Below, piece by piece: positions 25,202-34,077 of a stretch of 64,000 nt of DNA. Origin of the DNA: Xylanibacter ruminicola (GTDB lineage: Bacteria > Bacteroidota > Bacteroidia > Bacteroidales > Bacteroidaceae); NCBI RefSeq assembly GCF_900142525.1, contig NZ_FRBD01000005.1, forward strand, positions 105,745-169,744, given 5' to 3'. The translations under genes and the position numbers were made by a program. The notes under the pieces are model-generated. The model saw only the letters and a list, made by a program, of their open reading frames with translations, made no database searches and was not told the DNA's origin. Each line of letters opens with the position of its first letter. Position 1 is the stretch's first letter.

Positions 25202-26338
25202 ATGGCAAAAGAATACGATTATCTAATAGTAGGAGCAGGTATTTATGGTGCAACCTTTGCATGTATAGCTCATCTTCGAGGCAAACGCTGTTTGGTAATA
25301 GATAAACGTAATCATCTTGGCGGTAATATCTATTGCGAGAACATTGAGGGCATAAATGTGCACAAATATGGAGCTCATATTTTCCATACTTCAAATAAAA
25401 AGGTTTGGGATTTTGCCAACTCCATTGTTGAGTTTAATCGTTATACTAATTCCCCTATTGCCAACTATAAAGGTAAGCAGTATAACCTACCTTTCAATAT
25501 GAATACCTTCTATCAGATGTGGGGTGTTCTTACACCTGCTGAGGCCCAAGCGAAGATAGAAGAACAACGCCAGGAAGCATTAGAAAAGATGAAAGCAGAT
25601 GGCGTTACAGAACCTCGAAATCTTGAAGAACAGGCACAGTTGCTGATTGGTAAGGATATCTATGAGATTCTTATTAAGGGCTATACAGAGAAACAATGGG
25701 GTCGCAAATGCAGTGAACTCCCTGCATTTATTATTAAGCGTCTACCTGTGCGTTTCGTTCATGACAATAATTATTTTAACGATCGCTTTCAAGGTATACC
25801 TATAGGAGGATTCAATAAACTTATTGATGGCCTTCTTGATGGTGTTGAGGTGAAGCTTAATACGGATTTCTTTGACAATCGCAAGCATTTGGAACAGATT
25901 GCTGATAAGGTGTTGTATACCGGAAAACTTGATGAATACTTCGACTATAGATTAGGTAAACTTGAATATCGCACAGTTCGTTTCGAAGAAGAAGTCCTTG
26001 ACATGCCTAACTATCAAGGTAATGCCGTTATGAACTTTACTGATGCAGAGGTGCCATATACCCGTATCATCGAGCATAAACACTTTGAGATGTTTGGAGA
26101 TGATGTTTATAAATGTCCCAAAACAGTTATCTCTCGCGAGTATTCGACCGAGTGGAAAGACGGCATGGAGCCATACTACAGTGTAAACGATGATAAGAAT
26201 ATGTCTCTTTATCTGGAATACAAAGAATTGGCTGATCAAATTCCCAATTTGCTCCTTGGTGGTCATTTGGCCGAATATAAGTATTATGACATGGCGCCAA
26301 TTATGGAGAAAGTCATTGGCTTAGCACCTCTTCTATAA
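25202..26338 (+). CDS. glf: UDP-galactopyranose mutase
   Basis: A 378-residue flavoenzyme converting UDP-galactopyranose to UDP-galactofuranose. The N-terminal FAD-binding GxGxxG motif is GAGIYG at residues 11-16, followed by KRCLVIDKRNHLGGN. Family landmarks follow: KYGAHIFHTSN near 56, YTEKQWGRKCSELPAFIIKRLPVRF (key residues) near 160-183, FNDRFQGIPIGGFNKL near 193, and the C-terminal LLGGHLAEYKYYDMAPIME. Length fits bacterial Glf. It shows that the glycan made here, or a related one, contains galactofuranose. Its last 26 bases overlap the convergent glycosyltransferase gene. Confidence 0.97.
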   Translation: MAKEYDYLIVGAGIYGATFACIAHLRGKRCLVIDKRNHLGGNIYCENIEGINVHKYGAHIFHTSNKKVWDFANSIVEFNRYTNSPIANYKGKQYNLPFNMNTFYQMWGVLTPAEAQAKIEEQRQEALEKMKADGVTEPRNLEEQAQLLIGKDIYEILIKGYTEKQWGRKCSELPAFIIKRLPVRFVHDNNYFNDRFQGIPIGGFNKLIDGLLDGVEVKLNTDFFDNRKHLEQIADKVLYTGKLDEYFDYRLGKLEYRTVRFEEEVLDMPNYQGNAVMNFTDAEVPYTRIIEHKHFEMFGDDVYKCPKTVISREYSTEWKDGMEPYYSVNDDKNMSLYLEYKELADQIPNLLLGGHLAEYKYYDMAPIMEKVIGLAPLL

Positions 26339-27431
26339 CGTGTCCCATTTGATGCTTCCACGATAATTCTTTAATAGATTCCCTAATCTGTTGGGGATTC
26401 ATAGAGTTCTTATTGTAGAAATCAATAATGTCTTGTATGTTTGCTGGGCTTTCGTCAGCAGGAACTTTCAAAACATATGGTTTAGTGTCAAAATCACTAT
26501 CCGTTTCGGAATATGTAAACGGTATTCCCCTTGCAGCGTATTCTCTATTTTTTAAAGTCTTAATTATATCTATTCCAACTCGATGTCTGCCAAGACTGCC
26601 TATGCCAAAATCGCATTTGTCGAAAAGGTCGTCAAGTTCTTCCCCGTGCTTTTTTCCATATAGAATCACATAATCTTCCATATGGTTATCTATGACTATC
26701 TTCTTAAATTCTGTCTCAATTTCTGCTGAGAAGAAATAACCAACAACGTGGAATCTTACTATATAATTCTGTGGTTTGGAATAGTAATCTGCAAGTCCTC
26801 TTACTAACCGGTCAAATCCATGCCATCTATGTATCTCAGCAACTCCTATTAGATTAAGTTCTTTTGATGTATCATTGATAGTTGTCTTCATTTTTACACT
26901 ATCAAAATCAATTCCATTTGATATTCTGATTGTTCTTTGTCCGAAAATTTGTTCATAATCAGAAAAAGTAACTATGGCGTCTAATTGTTTTGCGAGTTGG
27001 TTTCGAAATACTTTGTCTTGGATTATTTGTATGCTTATGCCCTGAGCTTCATATTCTGAATCATATGGATATGTTGGTATTTCCATAACAACCTTTGCTC
27101 CGGACTCTTTCATTTGCTTTACCATCCTAATAGTAAATGGATTCGCATTGTGATTTGAACGAATATATACAAAATCAATATGGTTGTTCTTTACATATTT
27201 TGAAACAGTAGAGAACTCCGTTCTTTTAAGAATTTTACTTAAAAAGCTATTCCCGTAGTCAGCAATTATTTTTCCATCAATAATCCTTTTTTTTGTTTCT
27301 TCTTCGTCCATGTAACATAAGTGAACCTCATTTCCACATTGTTTTAGGGCATTTACTTGGTATGATATCTTTTTGCTGATACCATTATTTGGGTCAAACC
27401 CATGGAATATTAGAAACAGAACCTTTGTCAT
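26313..27431 (-). CDS. Glycosyltransferase, GT4-like
   Basis: A 372-residue protein with a GT-B outline: MTKVLFLIFHGFDPNNGISKKISYQV at the start (glycine-containing acceptor-side loop), IRISNGIDFDSVKM near residue 168, LIGVAEIHRWHGFDRLVRGL near 195 and GSLGRHRVGIDIIKTLKNREYAARGIPF (key residues) near 280. The usual EAMACG catalytic region is replaced by KTLKNREYAARGIPF, a variant seen in glycosyltransferase family 4 relatives from capsule loci. A weak TAAATTTG element (27482-27489, minus strand) could be its promoter. It converges on glf with 26 bases of overlap. Substrate unknown. Confidence 0.8.
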   Translation of the reverse strand: MTKVLFLIFHGFDPNNGISKKISYQVNALKQCGNEVHLCYMDEEETKKRIIDGKIIADYGNSFLSKILKRTEFSTVSKYVKNNHIDFVYIRSNHNANPFTIRMVKQMKESGAKVVMEIPTYPYDSEYEAQGISIQIIQDKVFRNQLAKQLDAIVTFSDYEQIFGQRTIRISNGIDFDSVKMKTTINDTSKELNLIGVAEIHRWHGFDRLVRGLADYYSKPQNYIVRFHVVGYFFSAEIETEFKKIVIDNHMEDYVILYGKKHGEELDDLFDKCDFGIGSLGRHRVGIDIIKTLKNREYAARGIPFTYSETDSDFDTKPYVLKVPADESPANIQDIIDFYNKNSMNPQQIRESIKELSWKHQMGHVIEEVLSQ

Positions 27432-27481
27432 TATCTTTTTTCAAAATCTTCGGCTAAGTTAGTCATATTTTAAATAATAGC

Positions 27482-27489
27482 CAAATTTA
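27482..27489 (-). promoter_or_regulatory. Possible -7 element (TAAATTTG) for the GT4-like gene at 26313-27431
   Basis: Matches TAnnTTTG on the minus strand, 50 bases before the start codon; no -33 partner, so weak. Confidence 0.35.
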
Positions 27490-27499
27490 TATCTACTTT

Positions 27500-27531
27500 T
27501 TTGTGTTTTTCACTTTAAATTTGTATTTTTG
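27500..27531 (+). promoter_or_regulatory. Promoter (TTTG - 20 - TATTTTTG) for the GT4-GT2 pair
   Basis: TTTG 27500-27503, a 20-base spacer and TATTTTTG 27524-27531, 25 bases before the ATG at 27557. Confidence 0.8.
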
Positions 27532-27556
27532 CATCGAAAAAGAATAGAAATCTTAG

Positions 27557-28723
27557 ATGAGAGATGATAAATACAAGATAGTTTATTGTACACCTGCATT
27601 ATATTCTGCAGGAGGAACTGAACGTGTGGTCTCTGTTAAAGCTAATTATTTTGCAGATGTCTTAGGTTATGATGTTACGGTCATTGTTACAGAAGGTAAA
27701 AATGGTAATTCTTTTTTCCCTCTTTCTGATAAAGTTAAAGTTATTAACTTAGGACTTAATTTTGAAGAACTATGGAATATTTCATTTTTTAGAAAGACTC
27801 TTTTATATCTGCATAAGCAGAGGAAATATAGGAAGTTGTTGACTAAGGAGTTGATGAGTATTCGCTCAGATATAACAATAACAACTTTACGTAGGGAAAT
27901 TAATTTTATTAATTCTATTAATGACGGAAGTAAGAAAATAGGTGAACAGCATTTAAGCCGAACAAATTATAGAAAGATTGATAGCCGTTTCTCAAAATAC
28001 TACGAAAAGATATTCTTTTGGTGGTGGAAAGATCGTGTTGTGTCTAATCTTTTAAAACTTGATAAACTTATCGTTTTGACAAACGATGCTGTTGCAGAAT
28101 GGCCTGAACTCACAAATATAAGAATGATTCCTGATCCGTTATCGATAAAGGTTAATGGCTCTAGTTCATTAACTTCAAAAAGGGTTATTACAATAGGGAG
28201 GTATTCTTATGAAAAAGGATATGATATTCTGTTAAGAATTTGGTCTGTAGTAGAGAAAAAAAGTACAGACTGGCAGCTTGATGTTTTCGCTATGGGGGAT
28301 CCAACTCCATATGTAAAAATGATGGACGATTTGTCGATTGATAAAAAACGCTGTCATCTTCATAGTAGTGTTGTAGATGTAGAAGAAGAATACTTAAAAA
28401 GCTCAATTCTGGTTCAACCTTCTAGGACAGAAGGATTCGGATTGGTAATAGTCGAAGCTATGGCATGTGGCTTGCCTGTTATATCTTTTGATTGCGAAAA
28501 TGGGCCTCGATCTATTGTTACTAATGGTGAAGAAGGTTTCTTGATTCCAACATTTGATATAGAATTATTTTCAAGTCGCCTAGTTCAACTGATGAATGAT
28601 GTGGATTTGCGTAAGAATATGGGCGCTAAGGGACGTAAGAAATCTCGATGTTATCAAATCGAATCTGTTGGAAATCGATGGAAATTATTATTTGATGAGT
28701 TAATGCAAAAAGATGGGGTATGA
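27557..28723 (+). CDS. Glycosyltransferase, GT4-type (member of a paralogous trio)
   Basis: A 388-residue GT-B enzyme. Start KIVYCTPALYSAGGTERVVSVKANYFAD is the acceptor-side glycine loop. The donor side has TIGRYSYEKGYDILLRIWSVVEKKSTDWQLDVF (key residues) near 215 and PSRTEGFGLVIVEAMACGLPVISFDCENGPRSIVTNGEEGFLIP (key residues) near 290-325, the canonical GT4 E-x7-E region. It is related to the proteins at 31735-32892 and 32889-34025, which share the sugar-site sequence and the start motif (GGxERxLxDKMNY). It overlaps the following GT2 gene by 11 bases, forming a GT4-GT2 module. Confidence 0.9.
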   Translation: MRDDKYKIVYCTPALYSAGGTERVVSVKANYFADVLGYDVTVIVTEGKNGNSFFPLSDKVKVINLGLNFEELWNISFFRKTLLYLHKQRKYRKLLTKELMSIRSDITITTLRREINFINSINDGSKKIGEQHLSRTNYRKIDSRFSKYYEKIFFWWWKDRVVSNLLKLDKLIVLTNDAVAEWPELTNIRMIPDPLSIKVNGSSSLTSKRVITIGRYSYEKGYDILLRIWSVVEKKSTDWQLDVFAMGDPTPYVKMMDDLSIDKKRCHLHSSVVDVEEEYLKSSILVQPSRTEGFGLVIVEAMACGLPVISFDCENGPRSIVTNGEEGFLIPTFDIELFSSRLVQLMNDVDLRKNMGAKGRKKSRCYQIESVGNRWKLLFDELMQKDGV

Positions 28724-29738
28724 TGTGACGATAGGAATCCCTGTTTATAAATCTGTTGATTATATCCGCAGAGCGTTGGAATCTGCACTTGCTCAAACTT
28801 ATCAATCTATTGAATTCCTCATTATTGATGATGCAGGGTTTGATGGCTCGTTGGACATCATATTTGAAATAGAACAAAAACATCCACGTGGAAAGGATAT
28901 TCGAGTTATTCGTCATCAGGAAAACCTTGGTGTTTCTGCATCTCGTAATCAGATTATTGATGAAGCTCAGGGAGAGTATTTGTACTTTATGGATTCTGAT
29001 GATACTATTGCTGTTAATACTATAGAGCTGTTAATGCAGAATATCCACCAATATAATGCCGAGATAGTTTTTGGCTCGTACGCGAAAATAGAATTGTCTG
29101 GTAATATAATTACGTACCAATATCCATCTATAAAATTATTGCAGGAAGATGAGTTGGCTGGTTTCGCATATCGCAAGTATGCGGGTATACAAGCTTCTGC
29201 ATGTAATTATCTGGTCAAGTTGTCTGTCATTCAAGATAATCATCATAGATTTATTAATGCAAGTTATTGGGAGGATATGGTTTTTACGTTCGATTTGGTT
29301 ACAATGATATCGCGTGCAGTTTTGTTACCTGATATTACATATACCTATATATGTCATCAGAATTCTTTATCTCGTTATCAAAAAAGAGATGTTATATCAA
29401 AAAGCGAAGTTTGTAAAAATATAAAAACAATCGATTATTTAAAACAGACCTCGTCTGTATTAAGTAATAAGGCATATTATCCCAACCGATGTTATAATAT
29501 TGTGTTAGCCGATTTCTATATAGCTTGTCATATCTTGAAGAAGAAAGATGCTATTGTACCTTCTATCTCGTATGAGGAAATACGGCAATTAATGAAACAT
29601 CCAGCTACTTTTAGGACTATTTTTTTATTTAGACAATCTCGTCTTAAAAACATGATGATGTATCTGATAAGTATACTTCCTTCCACACTATGTGTGGTTG
29701 TCATTTATTGCCTCGGTAAAATTAAAAAGTTGATTTAG
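28713..29738 (+). CDS. Glycosyltransferase family 2
   Basis: A 341-residue inverting glycosyltransferase with a GT-A fold: VTIGIPVYKSVDYIRRALESAL at the start, FLIIDDAGFDGSLDI near residue 36, NLGVSASRNQIIDEAQGEYLYFMDSDD near 72-98 with the DSDD metal site. A C-terminal basic/hydrophobic segment (residues about 305-335) may associate with the membrane. It is a paralogue of the 34078-35115 protein, including the tail motif LMKHPATF...ISILPSTLCVVVIYCLGKIKKL. It overlaps the upstream GT4 gene by 11 bases. Confidence 0.9.
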   Translation: MGYDVTIGIPVYKSVDYIRRALESALAQTYQSIEFLIIDDAGFDGSLDIIFEIEQKHPRGKDIRVIRHQENLGVSASRNQIIDEAQGEYLYFMDSDDTIAVNTIELLMQNIHQYNAEIVFGSYAKIELSGNIITYQYPSIKLLQEDELAGFAYRKYAGIQASACNYLVKLSVIQDNHHRFINASYWEDMVFTFDLVTMISRAVLLPDITYTYICHQNSLSRYQKRDVISKSEVCKNIKTIDYLKQTSSVLSNKAYYPNRCYNIVLADFYIACHILKKKDAIVPSISYEEIRQLMKHPATFRTIFLFRQSRLKNMMMYLISILPSTLCVVVIYCLGKIKKLI

Positions 29739-29751
29739 TATTATTGATTGA

Positions 29752-30768
29752 CTATTTGAGTAAACGTGATAACATCTTATATGCCAATCGTATAAATATA
29801 TATGTATGAGGCATGTAATGATACATAAAATCAATAATCCTTTGTTTAAAACCATGTTTAAAATGTAGGTCTGGGATTAATTGCTTCAGGTAATGTATAA
29901 TCTCAAGTCTGATTTTATGCTCATCGATATCATTTACAATTGCATACATTAATATAGAAAATGCGACAAATGTATTGTCTTTTAATCTATGACAAACTTT
30001 TGATTCTAAATTCTGTTTTTTAGATAATTCCCAAAGACTAGATATTGAGATGGACATATCGTGAGCTTTCTTTTGGGTTAGCTTATATGTCGCTGAGGAT
30101 TGATTACCTTTTCTGTATATATAAAGGATTTGATTTGTTATTAAACATTTATTAGCATTAAGAAGACAATTATGTGTAAATGGAATGTCTTCGAAAAAAA
30201 TACCTGGGATAAATTGTATATTTTCTTTTATCAAGAATTCTCTTCTGTACAATGTTCGCCAAACATAACATTTTCTTGGATTGAGATCTTCGAGCAATAT
30301 TTGTTTTCCTGTCTTTTCTTTAATATTGATAATCTCTGGTACAATATATGAATCATTTTCAATTTCTTCATTATTCTTTTCTTGATAATCTGCTACTACG
30401 AGGTCTGCTTCTGACGACAATGCAAGGTTTAACAATTCTGGCAGACTGTTTCTTAAAAGCAAATCATCTGAATCTAAAAAAATGATGTACTCACCAGATG
30501 CTTTTGCGATGCCATTATTGCGGGCGATGGAAAGTCCTTGGTTTTGTTGGTTTATGATAGTTATATTGTTGTGTTGATTGACGATGTCACTTATAACATC
30601 CATACTGTTGTCTTTTGTACCATCATTAATTATTATTAACTCAAATAAATTGTCATCCAAGTCTTGATTGTACGCACTTTCTATACATGTATGAATATAA
30701 TTCTCAACATTATAAACTGGTATGATAATGCTAAGCCCTATTTTGTTAGTATTAAAAAACTTCGTCAT
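29752..30768 (-). CDS. Glycosyltransferase family 2
   Basis: A 338-residue GT-A enzyme. LSIIIPVYNVENYIHTCIESAY is at residues 12-33, LIIINDGTKDNSMDVI near 43, QNQGLSIARNNGIAKASGEYIIFLDSDD near 76-103 with the DSDD nucleotide-sugar/metal site, and FIPGIFFEDIPF near 207 (an ED motif, the likely catalytic base region). It is the only gene between two plus-strand groups and converges on the GT2 gene at 28713-29738 with 13 bases between the stop codons. Strongly A/T-rich codon use, like its cluster neighbours. Substrate unknown. Confidence 0.9.
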   Translation of the reverse strand: MTKFFNTNKIGLSIIIPVYNVENYIHTCIESAYNQDLDDNLFELIIINDGTKDNSMDVISDIVNQHNNITIINQQNQGLSIARNNGIAKASGEYIIFLDSDDLLLRNSLPELLNLALSSEADLVVADYQEKNNEEIENDSYIVPEIINIKEKTGKQILLEDLNPRKCYVWRTLYRREFLIKENIQFIPGIFFEDIPFTHNCLLNANKCLITNQILYIYRKGNQSSATYKLTQKKAHDMSISISSLWELSKKQNLESKVCHRLKDNTFVAFSILMYAIVNDIDEHKIRLEIIHYLKQLIPDLHFKHGFKQRIIDFMYHYMPHTYIFIRLAYKMLSRLLK

Positions 30769-30784
30769 CTTGTTTTTTTTGCGA

Positions 30785-30817
30785 CAAAGATACTATTTTT
30801 TTTATGGATTACACAAA
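30785..30817 (-). promoter_or_regulatory. Promoter (TTTG - 21 - TATCTTTG) for the GT2 gene at 29752-30768
   Basis: Minus-strand TTTG 30814-30817, a 21-base spacer, TATCTTTG 30785-30792, then 16 bases to the start codon. Confidence 0.75.
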
Positions 30818-30831
30818 TTTTTCCAATTTTA

Positions 30832-30863
30832 TTTGTTTAATATCAAAAAAATATGTATTTTCG
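30832..30863 (+). promoter_or_regulatory. Possible promoter (TTTG - 20 - TATTTTCG) for the four-gene plus-strand operon
   Basis: TTTG 30832-30835, a 20-base spacer and TATTTTCG 30856-30863, one base off the -7 consensus, 20 bases before the ATG at 30884. Confidence 0.6.
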
Positions 30864-30883
30864 CCAACAAATATTGTTACTAT

Positions 30884-31738
30884 ATGTCAAATTGGTATAA
30901 TAAGTATCTATCTATTTACGGGAAACCTTTTAGTGAAGTTCCTTTAGATATTGTTGAAGGGACACGTGATCGTCTTGCAGCTCTACAGAGTTCTAATCCA
31001 ATAGCCTCTATTGTAGTTATAGGATATAATGAAGAAACACATTTGCAAGCATGTCTTTGGGCTTTGAGTGAGATAAAGTGTAATTATCCTGTTGAAATTA
31101 TTGGCGTCGACAACGATTCAAAAGATAGGACTGCAGAGATTTTTGAAAAGTCTGGAATTCCATATTATACAGAATATCAGCATTCTTGTGGTTATGCCCG
31201 TCGCTGTGGATTGCAACATTCAAAAGGAAAGTACTATTTTGATGTGGATAGCGATACTATTTATCCTCCCATGTACTATGAACTGATGCTTCAACAATTG
31301 ATGAAACCAGGTATTGTTGCTGTTTCTGCCACATGGAGCTATTTCCCTGATGCAAATCATAGCAAATTAGGACTAAAAATGTTTGAAATGTGTCGTGACT
31401 TGTTTTTGTGGATTCAACATTTTAAACGTCCTGAGTTAAGTGTGCGTGGTCTTGTTTTTGCTTATAATGCAGATTATGGTCGAAAGGAGGAGTATAGAGT
31501 AGACATAATTCGTGGTGAAGATGGTTCAATGGCATTATCGTTGAAAAAATATGGAAAGATTAAGTTCGTTTATGATAGTAGATGTCGAGCTATTACAGGC
31601 TATGGAACAATAGGTAATCAGTCTTTATGGCGTAGTTTTGTCGATCATATTAGGATTCAAAGTAAGGGCATCTCTCGAATTTTCTATCGAAAGGATCATT
31701 ACGAAGATAGTGCTGATAATTTAGTCAATAATGTATGA
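30884..31738 (+). CDS. Glycosyltransferase family 2
   Basis: From the ATG at 30884 the protein is 284 residues, MSNWYNKYLSIYGKPFSE; the frame is open further upstream but that part crosses both promoters. GT-A landmarks: ASIVVIGYNEETHLQACLWAL near residues 42-62, EIIGVDNDSKDRTAEIFEKSG near 69-90, and DVDSDTIYPP near 121 for the DxD metal site. Lacks obvious membrane segments. A GYNEE start of this kind is shared with enzymes that act on lipid-linked or diverse acceptors. Its stop overlaps the next ATG (ATGA), so it is the first gene of a coupled operon. Confidence 0.88.
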   Translation: MSNWYNKYLSIYGKPFSEVPLDIVEGTRDRLAALQSSNPIASIVVIGYNEETHLQACLWALSEIKCNYPVEIIGVDNDSKDRTAEIFEKSGIPYYTEYQHSCGYARRCGLQHSKGKYYFDVDSDTIYPPMYYELMLQQLMKPGIVAVSATWSYFPDANHSKLGLKMFEMCRDLFLWIQHFKRPELSVRGLVFAYNADYGRKEEYRVDIIRGEDGSMALSLKKYGKIKFVYDSRCRAITGYGTIGNQSLWRSFVDHIRIQSKGISRIFYRKDHYEDSADNLVNNV

Positions 31739-32892
31739 AGATTGTGTATGCTTATCAACAGTTCACAGATATTGCCGGTACAGAACGGATATTGATTGAT
31801 AAAATGAATTACTTTGCAGAGCGAGATGGATATGAGGTCTTTCTGCTAACAAATCAGCAAGGTAATCATTCTGTGGTATTCCCGCTGTCAGATAAGATAA
31901 AAAGAATAGACTTGGATGTTTGTTATTGGGAATTATATAAAAAGAATATTGTTTGTAGGATAATAAAAGGATGGATAAAAGATAGATTATATGCGAAACG
32001 TCTATTGTCTTTTGTGTCTGAGATCAATCCTGATATAGTCATAACCTCGACCTACTTTTTTTATATTCTGTCTGCTATCGCTAAATGTCCGCACCCTTTT
32101 GTTAGAATAATAGAATCTCATATTGATAAGCGTTATTTGTTTGAGGGTCTATGCAATACACGTAAGAGCGTTTTAAAAAGAATAAATCATTATATTCAGC
32201 GACAGAAACTTAAGAGGATTATATCTAAATATGATCTCCTGGTTGCATTAAATAAGGAGGATACGTTGGATTGGTCTGGTTTTATTAAAACAAAAGTTCT
32301 ACTCAATGTCGTTCATTTGAATCCTACGGGGAAAATCAGCGATCAACAATCAAAAAGAGTTATCTTTGTTGGTAGATATGTTGAACAAAAGGGTATACCA
32401 GATTTGTATAAAATATGGAAAATAATCTTTTCCAAGCATCACGATTGGCATATCGATTTGTATGGACCGGGTGATATTAAAGATGTTCTCTCTTCTGATG
32501 AAGATTTTGAAAATTATAATTTTCATATACATCAACCAGAAGGTGATATTTTTAAATGTTATTTAAATTCTTCGATTTTACTTCATACATCTATTTTTGA
32601 ACCTTTTGGTTTGGTGATGCCTGAAGCAATGAGTTGTGGTTTGCCTGTGGTAGCTTTTGATTGTCCGTCAGGACCTTCTGAGATCATTACAGATGGAGTT
32701 GATGGATTCTTAATCAGAAATAGGGATATAAATCATTTCGCAGAAAGAGTGTGTTTGTTGATTGAATCTCGAGACTTGCGTATCAAGATTGGGCAGGCTG
32801 CAATAAGATCTTCTTATCGCTTTTCTGAAGGTCGCATTATGCCCGAATGGGAAACTCTGTTTAATGATTTGTTGTCAAAAACTGGGAAATGA
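31735..32892 (+). CDS. Glycosyltransferase, GT4-type (paralogous trio)
   Basis: A 385-residue GT-B enzyme. Start MKIVYAYQQFTDIAGTERILIDKMNYFAERDGYEVFLLT (key residues). The donor half has VGRYVEQKGIPDLYKIWKIIF near residue 210 and TSIFEPFGLVMPEAMSCGLPVVAFDCPSGPSEIITDGVDGFLI (key residues) near 285-325 with the E-x7-E pair. Very similar to the next protein (32889-34025). ATGA overlaps on both sides indicate coupled translation with its neighbours. Likely a retaining transferase; sugar unknown. Confidence 0.9.
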   Translation: MKIVYAYQQFTDIAGTERILIDKMNYFAERDGYEVFLLTNQQGNHSVVFPLSDKIKRIDLDVCYWELYKKNIVCRIIKGWIKDRLYAKRLLSFVSEINPDIVITSTYFFYILSAIAKCPHPFVRIIESHIDKRYLFEGLCNTRKSVLKRINHYIQRQKLKRIISKYDLLVALNKEDTLDWSGFIKTKVLLNVVHLNPTGKISDQQSKRVIFVGRYVEQKGIPDLYKIWKIIFSKHHDWHIDLYGPGDIKDVLSSDEDFENYNFHIHQPEGDIFKCYLNSSILLHTSIFEPFGLVMPEAMSCGLPVVAFDCPSGPSEIITDGVDGFLIRNRDINHFAERVCLLIESRDLRIKIGQAAIRSSYRFSEGRIMPEWETLFNDLLSKTGK

Positions 32893-34025
32893 GAATTCTA
32901 TATATATTTAGATCTTTGGCTGTTTGGGGAGGTATTGAGCGAATCCTTGTTGATAAGATGAACTATTTGTCAGAAATGTCTGACATGGAAGTATATATAC
33001 TAACTACGGATCAGGGCGCTCATCCTTTTACCTATATGTTGAATAAGAAAGTTCAAGTAGAAGATCTTAATATTTGTTTTTATCGTCAATATCAATATGG
33101 ACTTTTTAGGAGATTATTTGTAAGACGGCAAATGGTATGGCGATATAAAAAATTATTAGCAGATAGAATTAAAACCATAGGTCCTGACATAATTGTATGT
33201 ACTACTGCAGATATGATTCCATGTATTGTTAAAGTAAAGGGAGCTATTCCTTTAGTTGTGGAATCACATTCTATTTGTTGTCGTACCATTAATAATGGAA
33301 GAAACTATCTCCACAAAGTTATTAACAGATTTATATTTCTGGAAAGTTTAAAGAAGGCAGATGTAGTCGTGGCACTGACTAATGGCGATGCTAATGAGTG
33401 GAAGAAGTATCATCCTTTTGTCGTCGTAATACCTAATATGGTTCATTTGAATAGAGGAACAAATTCTCCTTTATCATCAAAAAAAATTATTTTTGTGGGA
33501 CGTTTCGACTATCAAAAACGTGTTCAGGAGGCGATACGGATATGGTCTATGATTCACCCCAAATATCCAGACTGGGTTCTTGATATTTATGGAGAGGGAG
33601 AATTGCAGAAAGATATTGAAGATTCAGCAAAACGAGTGGGAGGTATAAGTATTAATCCACCAACGTCTTTTATATTTGATTGTTATCGAAAGAGTTCTAT
33701 ACTAATCTCTACATCATTATTTGAACCTTTTGGCTTGGTAATTCCTGAGGCAATGAGTTGTGGATTACCTGTTGTTGCCTATAATTGTAAATATGGTCCG
33801 GCAGATATTATTTCTGATGGTGTTGATGGCTTTCTAATTAAACAAGATGATATTAATGGTTTTGTAGAAAAGTTAAGTATGCTGATATCTAGTCATGATA
33901 TGAGAAAAAGAATGGGAAGTATAGGAATACACTCGGCTCGTCGATTTGAGGCATCTAAGATAATGCCATTATGGCAATATTTATTTCAACAATTAAATCA
34001 TAAAAATAATAAAAAGACCAATTAA
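32889..34025 (+). CDS. Glycosyltransferase, GT4-type (paralogous trio)
   Basis: A 378-residue GT-B enzyme beginning MRILYIFRSLAVWGGIERILVDKMNYLSE. It carries VGRFDYQKRVQEAIRIWSMIHPKYPDWVLDIYG (key residues) near 205 and TSLFEPFGLVIPEAMSCGLPVVAYNCKYGPADIISDGVDGFLI (key residues) near 280-320. It is the closest relative of the 31735-32892 product, so they are probably tandem duplicates with diverged acceptors. The stop is followed by a promoter for the next gene rather than by tight coupling. Confidence 0.9.
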   Translation: MRILYIFRSLAVWGGIERILVDKMNYLSEMSDMEVYILTTDQGAHPFTYMLNKKVQVEDLNICFYRQYQYGLFRRLFVRRQMVWRYKKLLADRIKTIGPDIIVCTTADMIPCIVKVKGAIPLVVESHSICCRTINNGRNYLHKVINRFIFLESLKKADVVVALTNGDANEWKKYHPFVVVIPNMVHLNRGTNSPLSSKKIIFVGRFDYQKRVQEAIRIWSMIHPKYPDWVLDIYGEGELQKDIEDSAKRVGGISINPPTSFIFDCYRKSSILISTSLFEPFGLVIPEAMSCGLPVVAYNCKYGPADIISDGVDGFLIKQDDINGFVEKLSMLISSHDMRKRMGSIGIHSARRFEASKIMPLWQYLFQQLNHKNNKKTN

Positions 34026-34052
34026 AAATGTGTTGGTTTTTAAAATATTGAC

Positions 34053-34060
34053 TATATTTG
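34053..34060 (+). promoter_or_regulatory. Putative internal promoter (-7 TATATTTG) for the GT2 gene
   Basis: TATATTTG, 17 bases before the ATG at 34078; a TTG at 34033-34035 lies 17 bases upstream, a little short for a -33 element. Confidence 0.55.
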
Positions 34061-34077
34061 CAATAAAAAAGTGTAGT

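Noticed and set aside
25107..25394. 96-codon N-terminal extension of the GT4 at 23934-25106
   Set aside because: It crosses the promoter and the divergent glf coding region, and the family start MKRICF is at 25106.
30722..30883. 54-codon extension of the GT2 at 30884
   Set aside because: It overlaps the divergent gene and both promoters; no similarity to glycosyltransferases.
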